A stretch of 64,000 bases of DNA from JAWLEP01 sp964553045 (GTDB taxonomy: Bacteria > Fermentibacterota > Fermentibacteria > Fermentibacterales > JCC-6). Positions 33,130-41,294 of this stretch are shown here, in pieces. The notes below the pieces were generated by a model, which saw only the letters and a list, made by a program, of their open reading frames with translations, did not search any database and was not told the DNA's origin. The stretch is taken from positions 1-64,000 of the forward strand of contig CAZKJG010000006.1 in NCBI GenBank assembly GCA_964553045.1, in the 5' to 3' direction. How positions within the stretch are numbered: the first letter of the stretch is position 1; each line of letters opens with the position of its first letter. A program made the translations under genes and the position numbers.

Positions 33130-34668
33130 CTATCCCAGCCAGATGTCGCGGTCCAGCGTCCGGTAGGCCACCGCCTCGGAGACATGATGGGGCCGAATGG
33201 TCTCCTCCCCCTCCAGGTCGGCCGCGGTCCTGGCCATTCTCAGGATGCGGTGATAGGCCCTGGCCGATAGTCCGTAACCGTCCATGGCCTGCTTCAGCAG
33301 ATCCTCCGCGTCCGCCGGGAGCGGGCATACCTCCTCGACCATGGAGGGAGGCATGTCGGCGTTGCAGAACACGCCCCCGGCGTTGCGGAAGCGGCGGCTC
33401 TGCATCCTGCGGGCCTCCACCACACGCGACCGAATGGAGGTCGAGCACTCCTTGGAGACGGGGGTCCGGGAGGAGAGGTCGGCGTACTCCACCGGCGCCA
33501 CCTCGGCGTGGATGTCGATACGGTCCAGCAGGGGCCCCGACACCCGGGCCAGGTACCGTTTGACCTCGCCGTAGGTGCAGTTGCACGACCGGCCCGGATG
33601 GGTGCCGTACCCGCAGGGGCAGGGGTTCATGGCGGCGGCCAGCATGAACCGGGCCGGGTAGGTCACCGTCATCGTCGCCCGGGCGATGGTCACCTCGCCG
33701 TCCTCCATGGGCTGCCGCAGCACCTCCAGAGAGCTGCGCCGGAACTCCGGCAGCTCGTCCAGGAACAGCACCCCGTTGTGGGCCAGGCTGACCTGTCCGG
33801 GCCGGGGGGTGGAGCCGCCGCCGATCAAACCCGCGTCAGATACGGTGTGGTGGGGAGCCCGGAAGGGCCTGCGCTCCACCAGGGGCCGGTCGTCGGCCAG
33901 GGCTCCGGCCACGCTGTGCACCATGGTGGTCTCGATGGCCTCCTCTCGCTCCATGGCGGGCAGTATGGAAGGCAGCCTCCTGGCCAGCATGGTCTTGCCC
34001 GAGCCGGGAGGGCCGATCATGAGAACGTTGTGTCCACCTGCCGCGGCCACCTCCATGGCGCGCTTCGCGTGCTCCTGGCCGCGAACGTCGGCCATGTCCG
34101 AGCCGGACGGGTCCGGGGAACCGGCGTCCGGCACCTCTTCGGGACGTACCAGGGGCGACTCTCCGCGAAGATGGGCCACCACCTCCCCCAGGCCGTCCGC
34201 GGCCAGCAGGGGCTCGACCTCCGCCAGGGCCGCCTCCGGCCCGCAGGCCGCCGGAACCACCAGACCGCGGTGCTCCAGCCGCGCGGCACCCGCCGCCATG
34301 GGCAGCATGCCCCGCACGGGCCTGAGGCCGCCGTCCAGGGAGAGCTCCCCCACGAAAATCCTGCCCTCCAGCTCGGCCGGCGGAACGGTGCCGGCGGCTG
34401 CCAGCAGGCAGAGGGCGATGGGAAGGTCCAGCCCGGAGCCCTCCTTGCGCCGGTAGGCCGGTGCCAGGTTCACGGTTATCTTCTGGCCGGGCAGGCTGAA
34501 GCCCAGGTTGGAGATGGCGGCGCTCACCCGCTGGCGGGACTCCTTCACGGCGCTGTCGGGCAGCCCCACCATGCTGAACGTGGGCAGGCCCCTGGCGGTG
34601 CTTACCTCAACCTCCACCGGGAGGGCGCTTATCCCTCTGAGCCCCAGCCCCAGGGTCCTGGCGATCAT
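33130..34668 (-). CDS. comM: ComM/YifB-family Mg-chelatase-like AAA+ ATPase
   Basis: AAA+ helicase-like protein; ComM of Vibrio promotes branch migration during integration of transforming DNA. The 512-residue chain has the N-terminal Lon-protease-like fold domain (STARGLPTFSMVGLPDSAVKESR), Walker A (GPPGSGKTMLARRLP), Walker B (NGVLFLDELPEF), the NPCPCGY Cys motif, and the C-terminal Mg_chelatase_C helices (SARAYHRILRMARTAADLEG). Its length and motif order are complete. Downstream it converges on the TPR/secreted pair with an 11-base gap. Confidence 0.95.
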   Translation of the reverse strand: MIARTLGLGLRGISALPVEVEVSTARGLPTFSMVGLPDSAVKESRQRVSAAISNLGFSLPGQKITVNLAPAYRRKEGSGLDLPIALCLLAAAGTVPPAELEGRIFVGELSLDGGLRPVRGMLPMAAGAARLEHRGLVVPAACGPEAALAEVEPLLAADGLGEVVAHLRGESPLVRPEEVPDAGSPDPSGSDMADVRGQEHAKRAMEVAAAGGHNVLMIGPPGSGKTMLARRLPSILPAMEREEAIETTMVHSVAGALADDRPLVERRPFRAPHHTVSDAGLIGGGSTPRPGQVSLAHNGVLFLDELPEFRRSSLEVLRQPMEDGEVTIARATMTVTYPARFMLAAAMNPCPCGYGTHPGRSCNCTYGEVKRYLARVSGPLLDRIDIHAEVAPVEYADLSSRTPVSKECSTSIRSRVVEARRMQSRRFRNAGGVFCNADMPPSMVEEVCPLPADAEDLLKQAMDGYGLSARAYHRILRMARTAADLEGEETIRPHHVSEAVAYRTLDRDIWLG

Positions 34669-34714
34669 CTTCTCCCGTCCTCAGGCCACAGGCCAGCCGT
34701 CTTCCGTCCTGTGC

Positions 34715-34743
34715 ACATTAGCCGGCGAGGAGCGTCCCATCAA
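34715..34743 (-). promoter_or_regulatory. Possible promoter of comM
   Basis: Minus-strand TTGATG (34743-34738), a 17-base spacer and TAATGT (34720-34715) lie about 47 bases before the comM ATG. Both boxes are only partial matches, so this is tentative. Confidence 0.3.
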
Positions 34744-34760
34744 GTGCCGGCGCCGAAGGG

Positions 34761-35129
34761 TCATAACGTGTAACGGTCGCCGGGCCGGAAGGCTGCCCGC
34801 ATGTAATCCATGCGGAAGGAACCCGGCTCCCCGCGGACCATTGCCAGGTCGAAGCGGCATACGGCGCTGATGCCGCTTTCGGCCAGGAAGGCGGCCGCGG
34901 CCCGCGATATGCGATCCTGCTTCCCCCGGTCCAGCTTCTCGGGGATCATGGTCCGGCTGCCCCGGGAGGCCATCTTCACCTCCACGAAGGCCAGCGTGTC
35001 TCCGCGGTTGGCGACTATGTCCAGCTCCAGCCTTCGCCAGCGCCAGTTCCTGGCCAGTATGCGCCATCCCCGCTTCCGCAGCCAGCCGGCGGTGAAGTCC
35101 TCCGCCCTGCGCCAGTCCTCCCTGCTCAC
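34761..35129 (-). CDS. YraN-family (UPF0102) endonuclease-fold protein
   Basis: A 122-residue protein with the restriction-endonuclease-like core typical of YraN: an RRAEDFTAGWLRKRGW helix, NWRWRRLELDIVAN (E and D), and TLAFVEVKMAS with the E-x-K motif. Its function is not established experimentally; a link to DNA uptake or repair is often proposed. GTG 35129 overlaps the rnhB stop by four bases (GTGA), which defines the start. The rnhB-yraN-comM order is common in bacteria. Confidence 0.9.
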   Translation of the reverse strand: MSREDWRRAEDFTAGWLRKRGWRILARNWRWRRLELDIVANRGDTLAFVEVKMASRGSRTMIPEKLDRGKQDRISRAAAAFLAESGISAVCRFDLAMVRGEPGSFRMDYMRAAFRPGDRYTL

Positions 35130-35788
35130 AGCTCCAGCTCCAGCTGCCGGCCCCTCAGGGGGGAGAAGCTGCGACGATGTATCGGTGTGGGGCCCAGCGT
35201 GCCGAGGACCCGCAGGTGGGCGGCCGTTCCGTAACCCTTGTGGGAGGCGAAGCCGTAGCCGGGAAACACACCGTCCATGCGCAGCATGTAGTCGTCCCGG
35301 GTCACCTTGGCCACCACGCTGGCGCACGCTATGGAGAGACTGGTCGAGTCGCCGCGGACCACGAAGCGGCAGGGGAAGCCCAGACCCCGCACCGGAAGGC
35401 CGTCCACCAGGGCCAGCCCCACCGCCACACCCAGCCGGGAGTAGGCCCGCACGAAGGCCAGCCGCGAGGCGGCGGCCATTCCCAGGGCGTCGATCTCGGC
35501 GTTGCCCACCCAGCCTACGCCCACCGCTGAAGCGTTACTCAGTATCAGGGGCAGAAGTCGGCGCCTGGCGGAGTCGGTGAGCCTCTTGCTGTCGTCTGCG
35601 CCGGCCAGCGGGCCGTCGACGGCATCGAGGCCGGAGTCGGAAGGGAAAACGACGGCGGATGCGACAAGGGGCCCCGCCAGGGGGCCCCTGCCCGCCTCGT
35701 CTATGCCGGCAACCGGCCCGTTCTCGCTGCGGGCCCGGATGTCGTAGCGGAGAAGGCGGCCGGCGGCGCCCGCCATTGCTCCGTCCAC
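35126..35788 (-). CDS. rnhB: Ribonuclease HII
   Basis: Removes RNA from RNA-DNA hybrids and single ribonucleotides from DNA. The catalytic residues are in GIDEAGRGPLAGPLV (D and E), AGADDSKRLT (the DSK motif) and IACASVVAKVTRD (D). 220 residues, a normal size. GTG 35788 and ATG 35776 are both possible starts; ATG 35776 has GGACGG upstream. It is seven bases downstream of rplS and belongs to the ribosomal operon. Confidence 0.95.
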   Translation of the reverse strand: MDGAMAGAAGRLLRYDIRARSENGPVAGIDEAGRGPLAGPLVASAVVFPSDSGLDAVDGPLAGADDSKRLTDSARRRLLPLILSNASAVGVGWVGNAEIDALGMAAASRLAFVRAYSRLGVAVGLALVDGLPVRGLGFPCRFVVRGDSTSLSIACASVVAKVTRDDYMLRMDGVFPGYGFASHKGYGTAAHLRVLGTLGPTPIHRRSFSPLRGRQLELEL

Positions 35789-35794
35789 AGCCTT

Positions 35795-36157
35795 CTAGCC
35801 TTCGGTCTTGAAGGTTCTCTTCTCCCGTATGCGGGCGGCCTTGCCCTTCTTCTTGCGAAGGTAGTAGAGCTTGGCGCGGCGGACCTTGCCCTTCCGGATC
35901 ACGTCCAGGCTGACCAGCTTCGGCGTGTGCACGGGGAACACCCGCTCCACCCCTATGCCGCTGGAAACCTTGCGTACGGTGAAGGTCTCCGAGGACCCTC
36001 CGCCCTTGCGGGCGATGACCACGCCCTCGAACAGCTGGGGCCTCTCCTTGCTTCCCTCAATGACCTTGTAGTGCACGCGGACGGTGTCCCCGGGGCCGAA
36101 CTCGGGCAGGTCGTCCCGCATATGCCGGGCCTCGAACTTCTGCATCACGTCGCTCAT
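35795..36157 (-). CDS. rplS: 50S ribosomal protein L19
   Basis: Large-subunit protein at the 30S/50S interface. Typical features: FGPGDTVRVHYKVIEG, FEGVVIARKGGGS, FTVRKVSSGIGVERVFPVHTP and the basic tail YYLRKKKGKAARIREKR. 120 residues is normal. It is preceded by trmD with one base between, in the conserved rpsP-rimM-trmD-rplS order. Confidence 0.98.
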   Translation of the reverse strand: MSDVMQKFEARHMRDDLPEFGPGDTVRVHYKVIEGSKERPQLFEGVVIARKGGGSSETFTVRKVSSGIGVERVFPVHTPKLVSLDVIRKGKVRRAKLYYLRKKKGKAARIREKRTFKTEG

Positions 36158-36158
36158 C

Positions 36159-36902
36159 TCAGCGCTCCCCGCCTCTCTCGGCGTCTCTCATGGCCCGCAT
36201 GAAGGCGATCCGGAGCCGGTCCGGATCGGCATCCTCCAGCAGATCGGGCCTGTATCGTCTGGTTCTCTCCATCGCTCTCTCGAACCTCCAGCCGGCTATG
36301 GCCGCATGGTCTCCCGAGAGCAGTACGTCCGGGACCCTCATGCCCCGGAACTCCGCCGGCCTGGTGAACCTGGGGTAGTCGAGCAGGCCGGTGGCGTAGC
36401 TGTCCGAGCGCGCGGACTCCACTCTGCCCAGCACTCCGGGCACCCAGCGCAGCACGGTCTCCAGCAGGAGCATGGCCGGAACCTCGCCTCCCGAAGCCAC
36501 CGCCCCTCCTACCGAAACCTGGTCGGTGACGGCCTGCTTCCGGAAGCGCTCGTCCACACCCCCGTACCGGCCACAGAAGATAATCATACGATCCTCTTCC
36601 GCAAGCTCCCGCGCCAGATCGTGATCCAGTCTGCGGCCCACGGGGCTCATCAGGACGACCCGGGCTCCCTGCCGCCAGGAAATATCCTCCAGGGCAGCGA
36701 ACAGGGGCTCCGGCCGGATGACCATTCCGGCGCCCCCGCCGAACTGGTAGTCGTCAACGGAGCCCCGGCGGTCGACCGCATGTTGTCTGATGTCGTGCAG
36801 CTCCAGGCGGAACCTGCCGTCTTCCAGCGCCCTGGCCACTACGCCCTGCCGCAGGAAGGGTTCGAAGAGGTCGGGAAACAGTGTGGCCACAGCCACCCTC
36901 AC
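36159..36902 (-). CDS. trmD: tRNA (guanine-N1)-methyltransferase
   Basis: SPOUT-class enzyme that makes m1G37 in tRNA to prevent frameshifting. Its 247 residues include the trefoil-knot SAM-binding segments: LMSPVGRRLDHDLAR, IIFCGRYGGVDERF and SVGGAVASGGEVPAMLLLE, and the C-terminal helical domain. The GTG start overlaps the rimM stop by four bases (GTGA). The neighbours are rimM and rplS, as in most bacteria. Confidence 0.98.
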   Translation of the reverse strand: MRVAVATLFPDLFEPFLRQGVVARALEDGRFRLELHDIRQHAVDRRGSVDDYQFGGGAGMVIRPEPLFAALEDISWRQGARVVLMSPVGRRLDHDLARELAEEDRMIIFCGRYGGVDERFRKQAVTDQVSVGGAVASGGEVPAMLLLETVLRWVPGVLGRVESARSDSYATGLLDYPRFTRPAEFRGMRVPDVLLSGDHAAIAGWRFERAMERTRRYRPDLLEDADPDRLRIAFMRAMRDAERGGER

Positions 36903-37417
36903 GTTCTCAGCGCCTCCCTGAAGCCTGGAGGAAGATCGACTCCGATGGTCCGCCCTTCCCAGTCGATGCCCCGGCCATCGACCATGGCCAGCGGTATGTC
37001 CAGAGCCTCACGCCCCCGGCCCACCGTCATCAGCGGGTTGCCCCGCACGGGGTGAAAACCCGTTACCACCGGCACCCGGCCGCCGGAGGAGGCCGCCGGC
37101 ACCTCCATGCCCACCAGCGCCGGCAGGGGAATGCCCTGGCCGGCTTCCTCCAGGTCCCGCATCCGCAGGCTCACCGGTCTGCCGGCCAGCTCCTCGGCCC
37201 GGTCCCGGCAGCCGACTTCCTGCAGGTCGACCAGCAGATCCTCCGGGCCGGTCACCCGGCATCGGACCACCGTGAACGCCTCCCCGCCCAGGAGGATGCC
37301 AGTATCGGGCCGAAGGGGAAGCGGGGGTACGCTCAGATAGACCTTGAGCGCCAGTCTGCCCCGCAGGCCGTGCGCGCGGCGCACGCGGCCGGCACGGGCC
37401 CACTCAGGACGTTTCAA
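36899..37417 (-). CDS. rimM: 16S rRNA processing protein RimM
   Basis: Assembly factor for the 30S head that binds S19. The N-terminal RimM domain (GRVRRAHGLRGRLALKV) and a C-terminal PRC-barrel domain (IPLPALVGMEVPAASSGG, PLMTVGRGREALDIPL) are recognisable in 172 residues. The start codon is TTG with GAGGG five bases upstream; it lies seven bases after khpA. Context in the rpsP-trmD operon supports the call. Confidence 0.93.
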   Translation of the reverse strand: MKRPEWARAGRVRRAHGLRGRLALKVYLSVPPLPLRPDTGILLGGEAFTVVRCRVTGPEDLLVDLQEVGCRDRAEELAGRPVSLRMRDLEEAGQGIPLPALVGMEVPAASSGGRVPVVTGFHPVRGNPLMTVGRGREALDIPLAMVDGRGIDWEGRTIGVDLPPGFREALRT

Positions 37418-37424
37418 GGAACCC

Positions 37425-37655
37425 TCAGTCGATTATCTCTATGGTGGCCTTCTCACCGAGCCTGGCGGCGGCCGATCTGATGATCACGCGCATGGCCTTG
37501 GCGATGCGGCCCTCCCGGCCGATAACCCTTCCAAGGTCCTCCTCTGCGACCCTCAGCTCGTAGACGGTAACGTCCTCCTCCTGCTTCTCCTCCACGGAGA
37601 CCGCAAGGGGATCCTCCACCAGAGTCTTTGCCATAAGCTCGACGAGATCCTTCAT
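37425..37655 (-). CDS. khpA: KH-domain RNA-binding protein KhpA
   Basis: A 76-residue single KH domain with the GxxG-type loop (GRVIGREGRIAKAMRVIIR). KhpA proteins pair with KhpB/Jag and bind RNA; between rpsP and rimM they are widely conserved. ATG 37655 has GGAGGG upstream; a longer open frame upstream has no ribosome site and no conservation that I recognise. Confidence 0.95.
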   Translation of the reverse strand: MKDLVELMAKTLVEDPLAVSVEEKQEEDVTVYELRVAEEDLGRVIGREGRIAKAMRVIIRSAAARLGEKATIEIID

Positions 37656-37714
37656 GGGGCACCCTCCAGTCGTTTTGGTTGTTCGGGCATGTGCCCGCAA
37701 GCAGCACGGGTCAC

Positions 37715-38047
37715 CTAGTCGGGGTCGGGCGCAGTACGCTTGTCCCCTCTGATGAAGATCACCTCTGCCTCGATATCTTCACCGCCCTGCCTGATCCTGC
37801 TCCACTTCTCCCAGGTTCCCGTCTTCTGCATGAGGCTCCTGACGGTATCGGTGACCTGGGCACCGTCCTGCATCCACTTGAAGAACCTCTCCTCGTCTAT
37901 CTTCAGCTCCACGGGCTTCTTCAGGGGATCGTACCATCCCACCACATCCAGGAAGCGGCCGTCGCGGGCCTTCCTGCTGTCCGCGGCCACGATCCTGTAG
38001 AAAGCCTGCCTGGAGCTTCCCATCCTCCTGAGACGGATCTTTACCAA
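37715..38047 (-). CDS. rpsP: 30S ribosomal protein S16
   Basis: Small-subunit assembly protein. The TTG at 38047 gives the classical MVKIRLRRMGSSRQAFYRIV start with GGAGG six bases upstream; another TTG two codons earlier sits directly against that ribosome site. The 110-residue chain has the expected DGRFLDVVGWYDPL and FKWMQDGAQVTDTVRSLM segments plus a charged tail. It follows ffh by 19 bases. Confidence 0.97.
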   Translation of the reverse strand: MVKIRLRRMGSSRQAFYRIVAADSRKARDGRFLDVVGWYDPLKKPVELKIDEERFFKWMQDGAQVTDTVRSLMQKTGTWEKWSRIRQGGEDIEAEVIFIRGDKRTAPDPD

Positions 38048-38066
38048 ATTCAACCTCCGTTGAAGG

Positions 38067-39395
38067 TTATCTGAACATGCCGGGCAGACCCGCTGCCGGC
38101 ATCCTCATTCCCTTTCCCATCCGCTTCATCATCTTCTTCATCGCTCCGAACTCCCGCAGCAGCCTGTTCACGTCCCTAACCCGGGTACCGCTGCCGGCGG
38201 CTATCCTGCGCCGTCTGCTGCCGTCTATTATACCCGGTCTGCTGCGCTCGTCGGGGGTCATGGAGTTTATGATGGCCTCCATCCGGTTCATTTCGGAGGG
38301 GTCGAACTCCGCCGCCGCCGGCCGCATCGACCGGGGCAGCATGGCCATCAGGTCTCCCAGGGACCCCATATTCCTGATCCTGCGTATCTCCCCCGCGAAG
38401 TCCTCCAGCGTGAAGGTCTGGCTGCGGAGCTTCCTCTGGAGCTCCTCGGCCTCCCTCTCGTCAAAGGCCTCCTGGGCCTTCTCCACCATTCCCAGGACAT
38501 CGCCCATGCCCAGTATGCGCCGGGCCATGCGGTCGGGGTCCATCAGCTCGAGGCCGTCCATGTCCTCGCCGGTGCCCACGAATCGGACCGGCTTGCCGGT
38601 TACCGCCTTGAAGGAGAGCACGGCTCCCCCCCGGGAGTCGCCGTCCATCTTGGTGATAACGGCGCCGTCGTAGCCCACCGCGCTGTCGAACTCCACCGCC
38701 ACGTTCACCGCGTCCTGCCCGGAGAGCCCGTCCAGGACCAGCATGGTCTCCGCCGGCTTTGCCGCGCCGTGCATCCTGCCCAGCTCGTCCATCAGCTCCC
38801 CGTCGACGTGCAGGCGGCCGGAGGTGTCGACGATTGCGGCGTCCCAGCCCTCCCTGCGGGCGTGGCCGAGACCCTCCCGCAGGAGCTCGACGGGGTCGTC
38901 CGCCCGTCTGCGGCCGTAGAAGCCGGCTTCGGCGGCGGCGGCCACCTTCTCAAGCTGGTCTACCGCCGCGGGCCTTCTCAGATCGCAGGCCAGCAGGATC
39001 GACCGCTTACCGTGACTCTTAGACAGCCAGCGGGCCAGCCGGCCCGCGGTTGTGGTCTTGCCCGAGCCCTGCAGGCCCATGAGCATGTACACCACGGGGG
39101 GCGTACCCTCCAGCGTCGGCGGCGACTGGCTGCTGCCCAGCAGCTCCACCAGCTGGTCGTGGACCACCTTCACCACCTGCTGGCCGGGGGTGAGGCTTCC
39201 CAGGACCCTCTCACCGGTGGCCTCGGCGGCCACGTCCTGCACGAACGACTTCGCCACCCGGAAGTTCACGTCCGCCTCCAGAAGGGCCCTGCGGATCTCC
39301 CGCATGGCGCCCTTCACGTCCTTCTCGGTGAGCTTTCCCCGGCCCCGCAGCCTCTTGAAGGTGGCTGAGAGCCGGTCGGTAAGCGTGTCGAACAC
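38067..39395 (-). CDS. ffh: Signal recognition particle GTPase Ffh
   Basis: SRP54 homolog that binds signal sequences and 4.5S RNA for co-translational membrane targeting. The N domain (VFDTLTDRLSATFKRLRGRG), G domain (GLQGSGKTTTAGRLA, DTSGRLHVD, TKMDGDSRGG) and Met-rich M domain (MNRMEAIINSMTPDER, MKKMMKRMGKGMRMP) are complete in 442 residues. GTG 39395 is chosen because GGAGGGGG lies eight bases upstream and it matches the family start; the longer frame runs into the promoter. Confidence 0.97.
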   Translation of the reverse strand: MFDTLTDRLSATFKRLRGRGKLTEKDVKGAMREIRRALLEADVNFRVAKSFVQDVAAEATGERVLGSLTPGQQVVKVVHDQLVELLGSSQSPPTLEGTPPVVYMLMGLQGSGKTTTAGRLARWLSKSHGKRSILLACDLRRPAAVDQLEKVAAAAEAGFYGRRRADDPVELLREGLGHARREGWDAAIVDTSGRLHVDGELMDELGRMHGAAKPAETMLVLDGLSGQDAVNVAVEFDSAVGYDGAVITKMDGDSRGGAVLSFKAVTGKPVRFVGTGEDMDGLELMDPDRMARRILGMGDVLGMVEKAQEAFDEREAEELQRKLRSQTFTLEDFAGEIRRIRNMGSLGDLMAMLPRSMRPAAAEFDPSEMNRMEAIINSMTPDERSRPGIIDGSRRRRIAAGSGTRVRDVNRLLREFGAMKKMMKRMGKGMRMPAAGLPGMFR

Positions 39396-39472
39396 GTCTC
39401 TGGCCCCCTCCAGAATCGCGGGGTACACCCACACCTCGCCGTCCCGAGAACGGCCCTGCTCCGCAGGCAGCA

Positions 39473-39501
39473 AGTATAGTCGATGCTGGGCGGGCGTTCA
39501 A
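39473..39501 (-). promoter_or_regulatory. Promoter of the ffh-rpsP-khpA-rimM-trmD-rplS operon
   Basis: On the minus strand TTGAAC (39501-39496), exactly 17 bases and TATACT (39478-39473) form a good sigma70-type promoter. It gives a leader of about 70 bases before ffh GTG 39395 and helps fix that start. Confidence 0.7.
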
Positions 39502-39509
39502 GTGCCTGT

Positions 39510-39860
39510 CTACAGGAGCTCTGTGCTCCTTCGGCCGTGCCCATCCGGGCAGGTCACGACTATGTCGCCGCCCTCCAGGCGCAGCGAGTAGGGAAGGAGC
39601 GACGAGGGACACAGGGTGAGCGTATCCCCGAGCATGGAGGCGACGGAGTCAAGCGAGGCCGCGGCCGGTTCCTCCACGTCGAAAAGCAGGCCCTGCAGGC
39701 GGAAGACCAGCCTGTCCATCCGGTTGCGGCAGCGTGTCCTGTTCAGCCTCAGGCGCAGCCCGTCCACCGTGCTGTCCTCGGTTCCCGTCCCGGGGCCGCA
39801 GGCCGCCAGGAGAACAGGCAGCAGCACACTGGCAGCCGCCGAGCGGAGCAGGCCGCTCAT
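39510..39860 (-). CDS. Small predicted lipoprotein
   Basis: 116 residues with a type II signal sequence ending in the lipobox LLAAC (Cys at about residue 21), so it is probably anchored in an envelope membrane. The mature part has three further Cys (RTRCRN, TLCPSS, VVTCPDG) and no recognised domain. It overlaps the rpe stop (ATGA) and is the last gene of the NifU-rsmB-PASTA-rpe unit. Function unknown. Confidence 0.65.
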   Translation of the reverse strand: MSGLLRSAAASVLLPVLLAACGPGTGTEDSTVDGLRLRLNRTRCRNRMDRLVFRLQGLLFDVEEPAAASLDSVASMLGDTLTLCPSSLLPYSLRLEGGDIVVTCPDGHGRRSTELL

Positions 39861-40525
39861 GGCCGAAGGCTGTCCATCGCGGCTCGGGGATCGTCGGAGC
39901 CGGTTACGTAGGAGCCGGAGACCAGTACGCGGGCGCCGCTGCGCAGCAGGTCCGGGGCGCTCTCGGGCCCCACGCCGCCGTCGACGGCAACCGCCGCCTC
40001 CCCCCTGCCGGTACCGTCCAGGAGGGACCGGACCTCGGCCACCTTCCGGTGCATGGAATCCATGTGGCTCTGGCCCCCGTAGCCCGGGTTCACCGTCATC
40101 ACCAGGACCATGTCCAGCCGACCGGCCGTCCAGCGCACCAGGTCGGGAGGCGTGGCCGGGTTGAGCGCCAGGCCGGCCGCGCAGCCCAGGTCCGCTATCC
40201 TGCCCAGCAGTCTGTCAACGTGGGGCTCGTCCGATTCGGGGTGCACGGTTATCGCCGCGCATCCGGCCTCCGCAAAGGAGTCCACGAGACCCGCGGGTCG
40301 GCTGACCATCAGGTGGGCGTCCACCGGGATGGAGACCGCCCGGCATACGGAGGCTGCCACTCCGGCCCCAAAGGTGAGAACGGGCACGAACACCCCGTCC
40401 ATCACGTCCAGATGGATCATGTCGGCTCCGGCGGCCTCCATGCGCACCGCGGCCTCGCGCAGCAGCCCGTGATCGCAGCCCAGCAGCGAGGGTGCTACAA
40501 CCGTTCCCTCCGGTATGCGGCCCAT
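39857..40525 (-). CDS. rpe: Ribulose-phosphate 3-epimerase
   Basis: TIM-barrel enzyme of the pentose phosphate pathway interconverting ribulose-5-P and xylulose-5-P. Metal and catalytic residues are in APSLLGCD, IHLDVMDGVFVP, VDAHLMV, VNPGYGGQ and AVDGGVG. The 222 residues are typical. It begins one base after the PASTA gene; the rsmB-PASTA-rpe order is like the rsmB-prkC-rsgA-rpe cluster of Firmicutes. Confidence 0.95.
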   Translation of the reverse strand: MGRIPEGTVVAPSLLGCDHGLLREAAVRMEAAGADMIHLDVMDGVFVPVLTFGAGVAASVCRAVSIPVDAHLMVSRPAGLVDSFAEAGCAAITVHPESDEPHVDRLLGRIADLGCAAGLALNPATPPDLVRWTAGRLDMVLVMTVNPGYGGQSHMDSMHRKVAEVRSLLDGTGRGEAAVAVDGGVGPESAPDLLRSGARVLVSGSYVTGSDDPRAAMDSLRP

Positions 40526-40526
40526 T

Positions 40527-41294
40527 CTACCACTCCCCCCACCCGCTGCCGGGAGCCGCTCCCAGCTTGACCCGTACGGTGTCTCCGGACTGCATCCCGG
40601 CTCCTGGCTCCGGCCGCTGCCAGACCACCCTTCCGTCGCTGCCGGGGTCGGCCACCGCGCTGTCCCCGAGCACCGCCAGCACCGCGCCGTCCGCCGCCAG
40701 CAGGCTCTCGGCCTCGGCCGGACGCAGGCCGGCCAGGCGGGGCACCCCGGCCCAGCCGGTGGAGACCAGCAGACGCACCGGCTTCCGTACGGACAGGCTC
40801 TCGGCCCGCCAGGGGGAGACGGATATCACGTAGCCCTCCGGGACCGTGGGGCTGGGTATGCGGGATCTGCCGGCGGAGTACAGCTGCCAGTCGGCCAGCA
40901 GCTCCTCGGCGGCGGCGGCGGGAATGCCCACCAGCTGCTCCGGATGGTACTCGCGGTAGAGGGGGCCGGCGTTCCAGAAGACGTTCACGGAGGTTCCGCG
41001 GGGGACCTCGGTGCCGGGGGCCGGGTCCTGGCTGATCACCAGCCCCATGCTCTCCATGGGGCCGTAGCGCGCCCACTGCCCCCCCACCATCAGGTTGCCG
41101 GACTCTATCTCCCTCTCCGCCTCCTGGCGCGACCTCCCGCGAACGTCGGGCACGCTGACCGGAGCGGACGCCTGGCCCAGGGAGGATACAAAACGGGGGG
41201 TCTGAAAGATGGCGGGGCCCGCTACCATGCCCGCGACGGCGGCCAGAAGCGCTCCGGAGACCAGGAGGATGGCCAGTCTAAGCCAGCGGCTCAT
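40527..41294 (-). CDS. Membrane-anchored PASTA-domain protein
   Basis: 255 residues: one N-terminal membrane segment (RLAILLVSGALLAAVAGMVAG) followed by three PASTA repeats outside the membrane (SVPDVRGRSRQEAEREIESGNL, GIPAAAAEELLADWQL, RLAGLRPAEAESLLAADGAV). PASTA domains bind peptidoglycan fragments and are usually joined to PrkC kinases or PBPs; here there is no kinase or penicillin-binding domain. Its position between rsmB and rpe is where a PrkC-type kinase often sits. It overlaps rsmB by ATGA. It may modulate cell-wall synthesis. Confidence 0.85.
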   Translation of the reverse strand: MSRWLRLAILLVSGALLAAVAGMVAGPAIFQTPRFVSSLGQASAPVSVPDVRGRSRQEAEREIESGNLMVGGQWARYGPMESMGLVISQDPAPGTEVPRGTSVNVFWNAGPLYREYHPEQLVGIPAAAAEELLADWQLYSAGRSRIPSPTVPEGYVISVSPWRAESLSVRKPVRLLVSTGWAGVPRLAGLRPAEAESLLAADGAVLAVLGDSAVADPGSDGRVVWQRPEPGAGMQSGDTVRVKLGAAPGSGWGEW